From Candidatus Melainabacteria bacterium (lineage in GTDB: Bacteria; Cyanobacteriota; Vampirovibrionia; LMEP-6097), in contig JAPPOW010000052.1 of NCBI GenBank assembly GCA_028817775.1, positions 6,346 to 22,270 of the forward strand: a DNA stretch of 15,925 nt, in the 5' to 3' direction. Below, in pieces: positions 6,756 through 13,311 of this stretch. Every line of letters begins with the position of its first letter. The stretch's first letter is position 1. Both the position numbers and the translations under genes were made by a program. Under the pieces are notes generated by a model. That model did no database searches. It saw nothing but the letters and a program-made list of their open reading frames with translations, and had not been told where the DNA came from.

Positions 6756-7445
6756 TTACTTGAGAGTCCAGTCAGGTTCAACTTCATTGTAGGCATCTTC
6801 CCTTCCAGCAGGTACTTCTCTGTGTGTCCTTGGTGGTCTACCTAAGGGGGCATAGGGAAGTTCTTCCCTCGGCAGAGACTTAAGTGCCTCAGCAAGATAC
6901 CTGAAATTCTTAATTGCTTCATAGATATTTTCTGCGGCATCAGTAGCAAAACCTCCTCCTCCTGCAACATCTATTTGTCGTTCCAAGAATCGACGCATTA
7001 CGGTAGTAGGCTCGAGCAAAATACGAGCACCGACCCCTACACTATGTGACATCACTTCTTTAAATTCTCCGTGAGGCATGGCAATGAGGTCAATTGGATG
7101 TTGCTGTCCTGTCCCAAAGGCTCCATTTCTTACTTTGAGACTAGACTCGTCCAATTTAATATGTCCCATTGCTAATTTCAAAAATAGTGGCACTAGATTT
7201 CGGTGAAGGGAGAGAGGAGCATTTTGAGGTCTTCCAGGTCTAGAACTATGCCCATGACGCAAATGACCACCCTTGATAGGAGCATATGCTGCCAGCTGCT
7301 CCCTGATCAAGTCCAGACTCTTGGCTTTATGTTCTGGATCCAAAAATCTTCTAATTAGTTCTGGACCAATATCATCCTCAGACAAACTTGCTTCTCTTGC
7401 CGCAAGAGCTTGAGCCCTCAGCTCCGCGTCATCTTTTCGCAACAC
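6756..7445 (-). CDS. hypothetical protein, start uncertain
   Basis: I do not recognise this protein of 229 residues (from the GTG at 7445). The N-terminal part is charged and helical (KDDAELRAQALAAREASLSE). A Gly/His/Pro/Arg-rich stretch follows (KGGHLRHGHSSRPGRPQ, about 58-74), then a more compact helical region (LVPLFLKLAMGHIKLDE) and a Gly-run (VAGGGGFATDAAENIY, about 158-173). The tail is Pro/Arg-rich and ends in DWTLK. No enzyme motif or signal peptide is evident. The frame is open up to a stop at 7509-7511 without any ATG; GTG 7445, TTG 7442 and CTG 7490 or 7508 are the only candidates and none has a clear Shine-Dalgarno or well-placed -10. Its 3' end abuts rplW tail to tail. Probably real, function unknown. 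Confidence 0.6.
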   Translation of the reverse strand: MLRKDDAELRAQALAAREASLSEDDIGPELIRRFLDPEHKAKSLDLIREQLAAYAPIKGGHLRHGHSSRPGRPQNAPLSLHRNLVPLFLKLAMGHIKLDESSLKVRNGAFGTGQQHPIDLIAMPHGEFKEVMSHSVGVGARILLEPTTVMRRFLERQIDVAGGGGFATDAAENIYEAIKNFRYLAEALKSLPREELPYAPLGRPPRTHREVPAGREDAYNEVEPDWTLK

Positions 7446-7583
7446 AGAAGCAGTAGAAGCAGGAGTCCCGGAAACAAGTCCACCCCGCAGCTGCTGCTCT
7501 GAAAACAGTTATCTTTGAAATACCATAAGAAGTTTACGAAGAAAATATTAACAGAGATCTAGCCTAAAAAACTAGTATTGCTT

Positions 7584-8075
7584 TTAAAATAGGTGTAATT
7601 GCCTCTTTGCCGCAACCGAGACTGGCTTTGGTCCTGAAGAGCTTCCTTGCTCTGTTCTTATATTTTCTGCAGCACGTCTCACCAAACTAAACAAATTAAC
7701 CATAGTTTGTATTTCATCCTGATTATGGGCAATTCTAAATTCTGTTAGCAATAAACCTGAATTATAATCATTGGCAACTGCACGTAAGACTCTCTTGGGT
7801 GAAAAACCGTGACTCAAATCACCTTGGAAAATCTTAGTATTCCAATAGAAGTCTGTTGTACCAATTTTCTCAGGTAAATCGTAAGCTTCAAATCCTCTAT
7901 TAAACAAGGCTGTGTTAATAACAGCAGCAAGCCTCTCCTCAATTGAGCTATAGTTCATGCCAATATTTGACATTGTTGCCTCTATCTCTGAGCTAGTCGC
8001 CCCTGATTCTAGAGTCCAGCTTTGCCCAAGACTCTGCTCATCTCTGCCACTCGTATCCCCAATCCTTATTAACAT
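7584..8075 (-). CDS. hypothetical protein, small
   Basis: I do not recognise this 163-residue protein. The first 45 residues are polar and Ser/Thr/Gly/Glu-rich (SWTLESGATSSEIEATMSN). The centre has beta character with aromatics (GTTDFYWNTKIFQGDLSHGF, about 67-86), followed by VLRAVANDYNSGLLLTEFRIAH and a helical C-terminus (TMVNLFSLVRRAAENIR), with a short basic tail. No signal peptide, membrane helix or known motif is seen. The ATG at 8075 lies nine bases after TAGGAT, whose TAG is also the stop codon of the upstream gene at 8088-8090, so the two genes are 12 bases apart but this one has its own apparent promoter. Function unknown. Confidence 0.75.
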   Translation of the reverse strand: MLIRIGDTSGRDEQSLGQSWTLESGATSSEIEATMSNIGMNYSSIEERLAAVINTALFNRGFEAYDLPEKIGTTDFYWNTKIFQGDLSHGFSPKRVLRAVANDYNSGLLLTEFRIAHNQDEIQTMVNLFSLVRRAAENIRTEQGSSSGPKPVSVAAKRQLHLF

Positions 8076-8090
8076 TCTTTAATTATCCTA
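8076..8090 (-). promoter_or_regulatory. -10 element overlapping the upstream stop codon, leaderless geometry
   Basis: On the minus strand TAGGAT (8090-8085) is followed by nine bases (AATTAAAGA) and the ATG at 8075. The first three bases of the hexamer are the TAG stop of the preceding gene. AAAGA is a poor Shine-Dalgarno directly against the ATG. GATAAT, shifted three bases, is an alternative hexamer. Confidence 0.5.
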
Positions 8091-8810
8091 TTTTTGAGTC
8101 GATCCGCGCAAGGCCGCAATCTTGCCCTTGACTTCTTCTAGACTTGATTTAGCTGTCTCTTGTTTCTCTTTAGCTCCTGAACCAAAACTATCAGTAATTT
8201 GGTTCTCCAATGTGAATACCTGATCGTAGAGGGCAGCCAGTTCGTCTTTAATTCCTTCTGGAGGCGCGCCTTGTGCTAGCTCTGCATTCCAAAATTCAAC
8301 TTGATCTCCCCAGAATTGAGCGCCTTCTTTACCAGCGCGTGCTTGGTGAATAAAGCCCATCTTGAGTAAATCTTCTCGAGTAGGATTCTCACCAATCATT
8401 TCTTTGGTTTCTTGAGCAAAGAATTTTAATACATCTTCATAAGCTTCTTTATTCTTCTGAGCAAAATCTAAATGATCACTAATTTTGGCAACAACTTTGT
8501 CAGATTCAAGTTCTGGCGTCAATTGTTCTATCTGTGCTCGCAAAGAATCAAAGACCGTTAGTTTGTCAGCAAGATCTTTACGAATAGTTGAAATTTCTTT
8601 TTCTACAGACTTATCAGTTAATGCTGCAGACTGCAGTGAACTGATCTCAGTTTCATCTTTAGCAATCCCTTGTTCTAACTCTAGAGCACGCGCCCTGAGA
8701 GCTGTTACCTGATCAGAACTAGCTGACGCGGCCTCAGATTGACTTTGTATTGTTTTTGGCTGACTACTAGATACAGCAGTACTAGCCTCAGTAGCTTGAT
8801 TGTTAATCAT
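8088..8810 (-). CDS. hypothetical coiled-coil protein
   Basis: I do not recognise a family for this 240-residue protein, but its build is clear. Residues 1-33 are Ser, Gln, Thr and Ala-rich and probably disordered (TEASTAVSSSQPKTIQSQSE). Residues about 35-110 form a long charged helix with heptad-like hydrophobics (VTALRARALELEQGIAKD, then SVEKEISTIRKDLADKLTVF), a good coiled-coil candidate. A globular piece with Trp and aromatic residues follows (GAQFWGDQVEFWNAEL, about 162-177), then a second helical hairpin (about 185-235). There is no signal peptide. The start ATG at 8810 lies nine bases after TACACT. Such an N-terminus is compatible with type III export, with the FliI-type ATPase gene nearby, but that is only a guess. 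The next gene follows after 12 bases. Confidence 0.78.
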   Translation of the reverse strand: MINNQATEASTAVSSSQPKTIQSQSEAASASSDQVTALRARALELEQGIAKDETEISSLQSAALTDKSVEKEISTIRKDLADKLTVFDSLRAQIEQLTPELESDKVVAKISDHLDFAQKNKEAYEDVLKFFAQETKEMIGENPTREDLLKMGFIHQARAGKEGAQFWGDQVEFWNAELAQGAPPEGIKDELAALYDQVFTLENQITDSFGSGAKEKQETAKSSLEEVKGKIAALRGSTQK

Positions 8811-8825
8811 TACAAATCTAGTGTA
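8811..8825 (-). promoter_or_regulatory. -10 element with leaderless geometry
   Basis: On the minus strand TACACT (8825-8820) is followed by nine bases (AGATTTGTA) and the ATG at 8810. The hexamer differs from consensus at two positions. No Shine-Dalgarno site is present. The spacing matches that at 2558, 4848 and 8076. Confidence 0.5.
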
Positions 8826-8868
8826 ATCACCTTAAGTTAAGCTTCGGTTAAATCACTGTCATCAGACC

Positions 8869-8958
8869 TGTCATCCTGAGCGAAGCGTCAGGATCTCCCA
8901 GCTTCCACAATGAGATCCTGACGTACCCTTCACTCCGTTCAGGGTCCTCAGGATGACA
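8869..8958. repeat. nested palindromic intergenic repeat (TCATCCTGAG family)
   Basis: Outer arms TGTCATCCTGAG (8869-8880) and CTCAGGATGACA (8947-8958) are a perfect 12-bp inverted repeat; inner arms GTCAGGATCTC (8887-8897) and GAGATCCTGAC (8912-8922) are a perfect 11-bp one. Elements beginning TCATCCTGAGCGAAG are dispersed in many bacterial genomes and look REP- or MITE-like. The same 12-mer recurs at 12598-12609. It lies between two divergent genes and could fold in either transcript, though neither gene reads through it. Confidence 0.85.
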
Positions 8959-8986
8959 AGACATAGTTAATCTTTAACGTTAGGGG

Positions 8987-9001
8987 TATACAGTATATAT
9001 A
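8987..9001 (+). promoter_or_regulatory. fliI -10 element with leaderless geometry
   Basis: TATACA (8987-8992) is followed by nine bases (GTATATATA) and the GTG start at 9002. A second possible hexamer, TATATA at 8994-8999, would put transcription inside the gene. No Shine-Dalgarno site is visible. Confidence 0.5.
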
Positions 9002-10339
9002 GTGCAGAATGAATTGGACATCAAAGCCGAGCTCAAAACTGTCACTGATAAATGCAATAAGGCTCTAGAAAACCTAGAGACCAAGCAGTGGTATGGCTAT
9101 GTCAGCAAAGTCGTTGGGCTTTTGCTGGAAGCTCAATTGCCTGGTTCTAAAATTGGTGAGCTTTGCACTATTCAGGCAGATGATGGCAGCACAAAGCAAG
9201 CAGAAGTAGTTGGCTTCAAAGGTCAGACTGCTCAGCTCTTATTGCTTGAAGATGGCAAGGGGGTAGCTCAAGGTGCCAAAATTATCCCATCTGGCAAAAC
9301 TTTAGAAATTGGTTTAAGTGAAGAGCTACTTGGTAGGGTTATTGATCCACTGGGTGAACCGATGGACCATAAAGCAAAGCCAGTCTTTGAGGAGTTTAGA
9401 GGCATTGAGCAAGAAGCTCCTGATTCATTTGGTCGTCCTCGAATCAAGGAGACCTTCTCATGTGGTGTGCGTGCGATTGATTCAACTTTAACTTTTGGTC
9501 TGGGGCAACGTATTGGTTTATTCTCAGGTTCTGGTGTTGGTAAGTCTACTTTGATGGGGATGATCGCTCGCTACTGTGAAGCTGATATCAATGTGATTGC
9601 TCTAGTGGGTGAACGTGGTCGCGAAGTCCAAGATTTTATTGAAGCAAGTTTAGGCGAAGAAGGAATGAAACGCTCGGTCTGCGTCATTGCTACTGGTGAC
9701 AAACCAGCAATGATGCGTATGAAATGTCTACTCACTGCAACCACAATTGCTGAGTACTTTAGAGACAAGGGCAAAAAAGTTATGCTCATGGTAGATAGTG
9801 TCACTCGTATGGCCATGGCAGCACGTGATGTAGGTTTAGCTGTTGGCGAACCGCCAGCAATGAAAGGTTATACCCCAAGTGTTTTCTCACTCATTCCGCG
9901 AGTACTAGAACGCGCCGGTAAATCTGACAGGGGTTCAATCACAGCAATTTATGCAGTTTTAGTTGAAGGTGATGATATGAATGAACCAATTGCTGATACC
10001 GTTCGTGGTGTACTTGATGGTCACATCATTCTCTCCCGTAAAATTGCAGTCAAAAATCACTTCCCTGCTATTGATGTACTAGCTAGTGTCAGTCGTCTGT
10101 TTCCGGACATCACATCAGAAGAACAGCAGGATCTAGCGGGCAAGATGCGCAATCTAATGGCAGTCTACGCCGAAAACGAAGATCTAATCAATATTGGCGC
10201 CTACGAACGTGGTACTAATCCAACTATCGATCAAGCAATTGCCCTTAAAACTAAGATCGATGATTTCCTCAAACAAAAAATTTATGAGCAGGTTAGTTAT
10301 GATGAGACTTTGCAGGCTTTACGACAAATAGGGTTATAA
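9002..10339 (+). CDS. fliI: flagellar-type protein export ATPase
   Basis: Hexameric ATPase at the base of the flagellar (type III) export gate that unfolds and delivers substrates. The 445-residue protein has an N-terminal barrel domain (about 30-100), Walker A GSGVGKST (176-183), GERGREV (203-209), Walker B VMLMVDS (260-266), and the family blocks GEPPAMKGYTPSVFSLIPR, VLVEGDDMNEPIADTVRG, HFPAIDVLASVSR and EDLINIGAYERG. These match FliI better than its paralogues SctN (virulence type III) and AtpD; SctN cannot be fully excluded. The start is taken as GTG 9002, nine bases after a -10; the ATG at 9008 is out of frame. No flagellar genes adjoin it. Its last 47 bases overlap the convergent lgt gene. 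Confidence 0.9.
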   Translation: MQNELDIKAELKTVTDKCNKALENLETKQWYGYVSKVVGLLLEAQLPGSKIGELCTIQADDGSTKQAEVVGFKGQTAQLLLLEDGKGVAQGAKIIPSGKTLEIGLSEELLGRVIDPLGEPMDHKAKPVFEEFRGIEQEAPDSFGRPRIKETFSCGVRAIDSTLTFGLGQRIGLFSGSGVGKSTLMGMIARYCEADINVIALVGERGREVQDFIEASLGEEGMKRSVCVIATGDKPAMMRMKCLLTATTIAEYFRDKGKKVMLMVDSVTRMAMAARDVGLAVGEPPAMKGYTPSVFSLIPRVLERAGKSDRGSITAIYAVLVEGDDMNEPIADTVRGVLDGHIILSRKIAVKNHFPAIDVLASVSRLFPDITSEEQQDLAGKMRNLMAVYAENEDLINIGAYERGTNPTIDQAIALKTKIDDFLKQKIYEQVSYDETLQALRQIGL

Positions 10340-11042
10340 GCCCAACTACCATTCCAACTATAGCCATCAAAGTCCCAGCTGAAAGCGTGTTCCAAACCAA
10401 GATCTGATCAAGCCTTAATTGCTCAATTGCTAACCTTCCAAGTGAATAAAGAATTAAGTAAGCAGAAATTTGCCGCACTGGTCGTGCTTGATTATAAGAC
10501 TTAAACAAAACAGCGAAGACTAGTAAATTCCAAATCGACTCGTACAAGAAGCAAGGATGATGATATTCCCCGGTGTGAGTGACAAATAGTTTCCACGGCA
10601 AATCAGTCACCGAGCCATAAGCTTCTTCATTAAAAAAATTACCCCAACGAGCAATCGCTTGCGCTAACGGTACTACTGTTGCAGCTGCAGAAAGCTTAGC
10701 TAGATAGTGACGGCGATCCATCAACCACGCACCGAGACAGGCACCGATAATACCACCTTGAATACTTTGCCCACCGAGCCAGATCTGCAAAATTTCAGCA
10801 GGATTAGCGAGATAGTAATCTAAATTAAGCAAAACAAACCAAAGCCTAGCCCCAAGCAAACCAAACAATAGTAGATATACAAAAAAATTACTCAGCTCTT
10901 CTTTAGTCGTATCTTTGGGACATAAATATTTTTCGGCAATGCTTAGAGCAGCAATAAAGCCAAGTGCGTAGAGTAAACCATACCAGCGCAAGCTCACAAA
11001 GCCTAAATCAATTAATACTGGACCTGGTGAAACAAATGTCAT
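10293..11042 (-). CDS. lgt: prolipoprotein diacylglyceryl transferase
   Basis: Inner-membrane enzyme that transfers diacylglyceryl from phosphatidylglycerol to the lipobox cysteine of prolipoproteins, the first step of lipoprotein maturation. The 249-residue protein has about seven hydrophobic segments and the family motifs: LRWYGLLYALGF (18-29), the signature ARWGNFFNEEAYG (131-143, with Arg132 and Asn135), HPCFLYES (162-169) and LYSLGRLAIEQLR (198-210, with Tyr199 and Arg203). Oddity: where E. coli Lgt has HGG around His103 this protein has QGG (Gln95 in GGQSIQGGIIG). The ATG overlaps the TGA of the upstream transferase gene in an ATGA (11039-11042), so it is translationally coupled. Its 3' end runs 47 bases into the end of fliI on the other strand. 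Confidence 0.95.
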   Translation of the reverse strand: MTFVSPGPVLIDLGFVSLRWYGLLYALGFIAALSIAEKYLCPKDTTKEELSNFFVYLLLFGLLGARLWFVLLNLDYYLANPAEILQIWLGGQSIQGGIIGACLGAWLMDRRHYLAKLSAAATVVPLAQAIARWGNFFNEEAYGSVTDLPWKLFVTHTGEYHHPCFLYESIWNLLVFAVLFKSYNQARPVRQISAYLILYSLGRLAIEQLRLDQILVWNTLSAGTLMAIVGMVVGLITLFVVKPAKSHHN

Positions 11043-11632
11043 TCTACTGGGCTGCTTGAATTCTTGTCGTAGACTCCATCACCAAAGATCAAAACCCCAA
11101 ATGTTCTAATAATGATCCATATATCAAGCAAGACATTGTTGTTCTTAGCGTACCAACAATCAAGCTCCATACGCTTCTCGTAAGGAATAGAGTTACGACC
11201 ATTAACCTGAGTCCAACCAGTAATTCCTGGTTTGACTTTGATCTTCCACAAATCATCAGCCGAGAAATTCTTTACTTGTACTGGCAAGGCTGGGCGTGGA
11301 CCCACCATAGACATCTGCCCAAGTAGTACGTTCAAGACCTGCGGCGTTTCATCCAAACTAGTACGACGCAAAAACTTTCCAAGTTTGGTAATCCTGTCAT
11401 CATCTTTAGACTCAGCAAGTTTATTAGGGTCAGAGCCAGTCTTCATAGTACGAAATTTGAAACAATCAAACTCAGCAGCATTGCGTCCAACTCGAGTATG
11501 GACATAGAAGATTGGACCAGGTGAATCAAGCTTGATGAGAATTGCGATGATCAACCAAATAGGAAAGAAAAGTCCAAGTGCTATCCAAGCTAGCACTATA
11601 TCCATTATTCTTTTTAAAATTGCATTTACCAT
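11039..11632 (-). CDS. small sugar transferase, monotopic phosphoglycosyl transferase
   Basis: Transfers a phospho-sugar from a UDP-sugar to polyprenyl phosphate, the first membrane step in building a surface glycan (bacterial sugar transferase family, WcaJ/PglC type). From the ATG at 11632 it is 197 residues, about the size of the minimal PglC form rather than the longer WcaJ form. A single hydrophobic re-entrant helix (about 12-34) is preceded by KRIMD. Motifs: DSPGPIFYVHTRVG (36-49), FKFRTM (58-63), DRITKLGKFLRRTSLDETPQ (79-98) with catalytic dyad Asp94-Glu95, GQMSMVGPRP (105-114), and KPGITGWTQVNGR (134-146). A TTG at 11641 is an alternative start lying inside the repeat-proximal sequence. 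lgt is coupled downstream. The sugar cannot be predicted, and no glycosyltransferase cluster surrounds it. Confidence 0.94.
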   Translation of the reverse strand: MVNAILKRIMDIVLAWIALGLFFPIWLIIAILIKLDSPGPIFYVHTRVGRNAAEFDCFKFRTMKTGSDPNKLAESKDDDRITKLGKFLRRTSLDETPQVLNVLLGQMSMVGPRPALPVQVKNFSADDLWKIKVKPGITGWTQVNGRNSIPYEKRMELDCWYAKNNNVLLDIWIIIRTFGVLIFGDGVYDKNSSSPVE

Positions 11633-11643
11633 TGACAACAACC

Positions 11644-11797
11644 GTCATTGCGAGGAGCTTTGCGACGAAGCAATCTAGTGGATAGATTTTGTCGATGCAT
11701 TAGATTGGGGACCTTAGCAGGTCCAAGATGGGTCCTAACTCCTACAATATTCATAAGGGTTTGTTGCATAACCATCTTATGCGTTGCTCGCAATGAC
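11644..11797. repeat. 154-bp element with 11-bp terminal inverted repeats (MITE-like)
   Basis: GTCATTGCGAG (11644-11654) and CTCGCAATGAC (11787-11797) are perfect inverted repeats bounding the element. Inside are further short palindromes: CAATCTA with TAGATTG, GGACC with GGTCC, and GCATA with TATGC. The GTCATTGCGAGGAGC...GACGAAGCAATCT wording is that of palindromic repeats found dispersed in many bacteria. It fills almost the entire gap between the response regulator stop and the sugar transferase start. No transposase is present. A short open frame on the plus strand here is not a gene. Confidence 0.8.
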
Positions 11798-11800
11798 ATT

Positions 11801-12523
11801 TTACTTCAAATCAGGCTTACGCAACATGTAACCTTCACCACGCTTAGTGTGAATCAACTTACCAAGTGTTTTCTCTTTGAGTTTAGATCTTAAATATCTG
11901 ATATAAACTTCGATCACATTACTTTCACCAATAAAATCATAGCCCCAAACTTTATTGAACAAAAATTCACGAGTCAAATACTTCTCTGGGTTCATCATGA
12001 ACACACGTAATAATGAAAACTCCTTACTCCGTAGTTCAAGCACTTCTTCACCGCGTCTAGCCACACGGTTAAACTGATCCAGCCACAAATCGTGATAGCT
12101 CAAAGTACCGGCCTGCTCTTTAGGCTTGCGTCTCAATACCGCACGGATACGAGCAAGCAGCTCCTCCGTTGCAAATGGTTTAACCAAGTAGTCATCTGCA
12201 CCAAAATCTAAACCCTTGACTCTATCTTCAATACTGTCTTTGGCAGTGATCATAATGATCGGCACATTGTCAGAGTCGTCACGCACCTGCTGGCAAACTT
12301 CCTCACCAGAAAGGTTTGGCAACATGCAATCAAGTAAAACTAAATCAGGCTCACCCTCACGAATACTCTTAAGCCCCTCTACGCCATCGGTTGCGGTGAC
12401 AACTTCATAGCCCTCATATTTGAGCTCAAGCTCAATCAGCCTTGTTATCTGCGCTTCATCTTCAATTATTAGTACTTTGGTTTCTTTATTATCTGGCTTT
12501 TCAACTGTCGTAGTCATATTCAT
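11801..12523 (-). CDS. OmpR/PhoB-family response regulator
   Basis: Two-component DNA-binding response regulator of 240 residues. The receiver domain (about 16-130) has the acidic pair Glu21-Asp22, phosphoacceptor Asp65 (LVLLDCMLPNLSG), Thr93 and Lys115 (DDYLVKPF). The winged-helix output domain (about 140-235) contains LELRSKEFSLLRVFMMNPEK, the recognition-helix region NVIEVYIRYLRSKLKEK, and the wing LIHTKRGEGYML. The C-terminal wording resembles cyanobacterial regulators. No histidine kinase gene adjoins it, so it is an orphan here. It starts at the ATG at 12523 (or 12517); GAGG lies 12 bases upstream and a TATATT -10 at 12554-12549. The sugar transferase and lgt follow on the same strand after a repeat element and could be cotranscribed. 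Targets unknown. Confidence 0.95.
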   Translation of the reverse strand: MNMTTTVEKPDNKETKVLIIEDEAQITRLIELELKYEGYEVVTATDGVEGLKSIREGEPDLVLLDCMLPNLSGEEVCQQVRDDSDNVPIIMITAKDSIEDRVKGLDFGADDYLVKPFATEELLARIRAVLRRKPKEQAGTLSYHDLWLDQFNRVARRGEEVLELRSKEFSLLRVFMMNPEKYLTREFLFNKVWGYDFIGESNVIEVYIRYLRSKLKEKTLGKLIHTKRGEGYMLRKPDLK

Positions 12524-12554
12524 TAGAGAGGTCGTCCTCGGGATTACTAATATA
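12524..12554 (-). promoter_or_regulatory. response regulator promoter and short leader
   Basis: On the minus strand TATATT (12554-12549) lies about 25 bases before the ATG at 12523, leaving a leader of roughly 18 bases. GAGG (12539-12536) is 12 bases from the ATG, a long spacing for a Shine-Dalgarno. GAGG and CCTC four bases apart form a small inverted repeat, which could mask the site. Confidence 0.4.
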
Positions 12555-12597
12555 TCAAACCTGATAGAGAATTAGCAAGCTGTTTAGGGTATATTGT

Positions 12598-12640
12598 TGT
12601 CATCCTGAGTAAGACCGCAGATCTTATCGAAGGACCTCCC
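12598..12640. repeat. partial copy of the TCATCCTGAG palindromic repeat
   Basis: TGTCATCCTGAG (12598-12609) is identical to the outer arm of the repeat at 8869-8958. The following bases (AGATCTTATCGAAGGACC) resemble the degenerate interior of such elements. The matching right-hand arm is absent, so it is a truncated copy. It lies just upstream of the deaminase-like gene. Confidence 0.6.
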
Positions 12641-12711
12641 TGGAGCAAAGCAAAATAAGAACTACCGGTGAAAAACTAACAGAATTAGCAAAGCAAGCTT
12701 CAATTCAAAGC

Positions 12712-13293
12712 TTGTTAGAAGCCATTGCTAGAGCTGATCTCAAAGAGGAGCAGAGTGAAGCCCTAACTCTAATCAGAAAACTCGTACAGGACAAAGCAGA
12801 GCACGCACTAGCGCCAATTTCTGCAGCCCACTATGGCGCCATACATTGTTATTACAAATCCAACGAATTACTGATGCACGCTGGAGCAAATATTGACCCA
12901 TCTAGTATCGAACTGCTTAAGTCACGCAAGCACCGCAAATGTGCCGAGAAAGAAGCTGCCAAGTCTGCTGCCTCAATTGATTCGCTTGATAATCCAGAAT
13001 TAAAAATTATGTTTTTATATCGCAAGGACAACTCGGGCATGCCCGCACAAAAATTAGTACCTTGCAGTGACTGTTACCAAAATTTTATAGCTAGCTTAAT
13101 CAAGAATGACGGCAAATTAGTTTTGATTCTTGATGATGACGCACCACGTGAATTTGTTGATAACAAAAATTACGATAATTCAATTTCTAAACTTGGTGAG
13201 ACTTACTACAAAATTCTTGATACCAAAGCTTTGATGAATCTCAATATTGAAGAGTCGTTAGGAGCACGAGTCTGCACCGAAAAACAATCCTGA
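12712..13293 (+). CDS. divergent cytidine-deaminase-like zinc protein, start uncertain
   Basis: The protein of 193 residues (from TTG 12712) carries the zinc site of the cytidine deaminase fold. CAE at 77-79 (KCAEKEAA) supplies one Cys and the catalytic Glu; PCSDC at 117-121 supplies two Cys. That three-Cys ligand set is the pattern of small tetrameric deaminases such as B. subtilis Cdd. APISAAHYGAI (34-44) and HAGANIDPSS (56-65) align with the family's APYSxFxVGAA and GxNVExxS motifs. The gap between the two halves (CAE to PC) is longer than usual, and the C-terminus is unfamiliar, so the substrate is open: cytidine, another base, or none. The frame remains open upstream to 12613 and the codons from 12655 read like protein (TTGEKLTELAKQAS), but there is no ATG or GTG; the true start may lie near the repeat fragment at 12598-12640. 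Confidence 0.72.
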   Translation: MLEAIARADLKEEQSEALTLIRKLVQDKAEHALAPISAAHYGAIHCYYKSNELLMHAGANIDPSSIELLKSRKHRKCAEKEAAKSAASIDSLDNPELKIMFLYRKDNSGMPAQKLVPCSDCYQNFIASLIKNDGKLVLILDDDAPREFVDNKNYDNSISKLGETYYKILDTKALMNLNIEESLGARVCTEKQS

Positions 13294-13298
13294 TAGTG

Positions 13299-13311
13299 TA
13301 TAATCTGGATT
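13299..13311 (+). promoter_or_regulatory. consensus -10 TATAAT with leaderless geometry
   Basis: TATAAT (13299-13304) is followed by seven bases (CTGGATT) and the ATG at 13312. It lies six bases after the stop of the preceding gene. No Shine-Dalgarno site is possible if transcription starts seven bases after the hexamer. Confidence 0.65.

Noticed and set aside
8869..8958. CRISPR repeat
   Set aside because: It is a single nested palindrome with one remote partial copy, not an array with regular spacers.
9571..9816. Minus-strand open frame of 81 residues
   Set aside because: It lies wholly inside the strongly conserved core of fliI on the other strand.
9002..10339. AtpD (F1 beta subunit) as the identity of the ATPase
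   Set aside because: The GEPPAMKGYTPSVFSLIPR, EGDDMNEPIAD and EDLINIGAYERG blocks are of the FliI/SctN type and do not occur in AtpD.
11648..11893. 81-residue plus-strand open frame
   Set aside because: It lies within the 154-bp palindromic repeat and the end of the response regulator gene, and its translation has no protein-like features.
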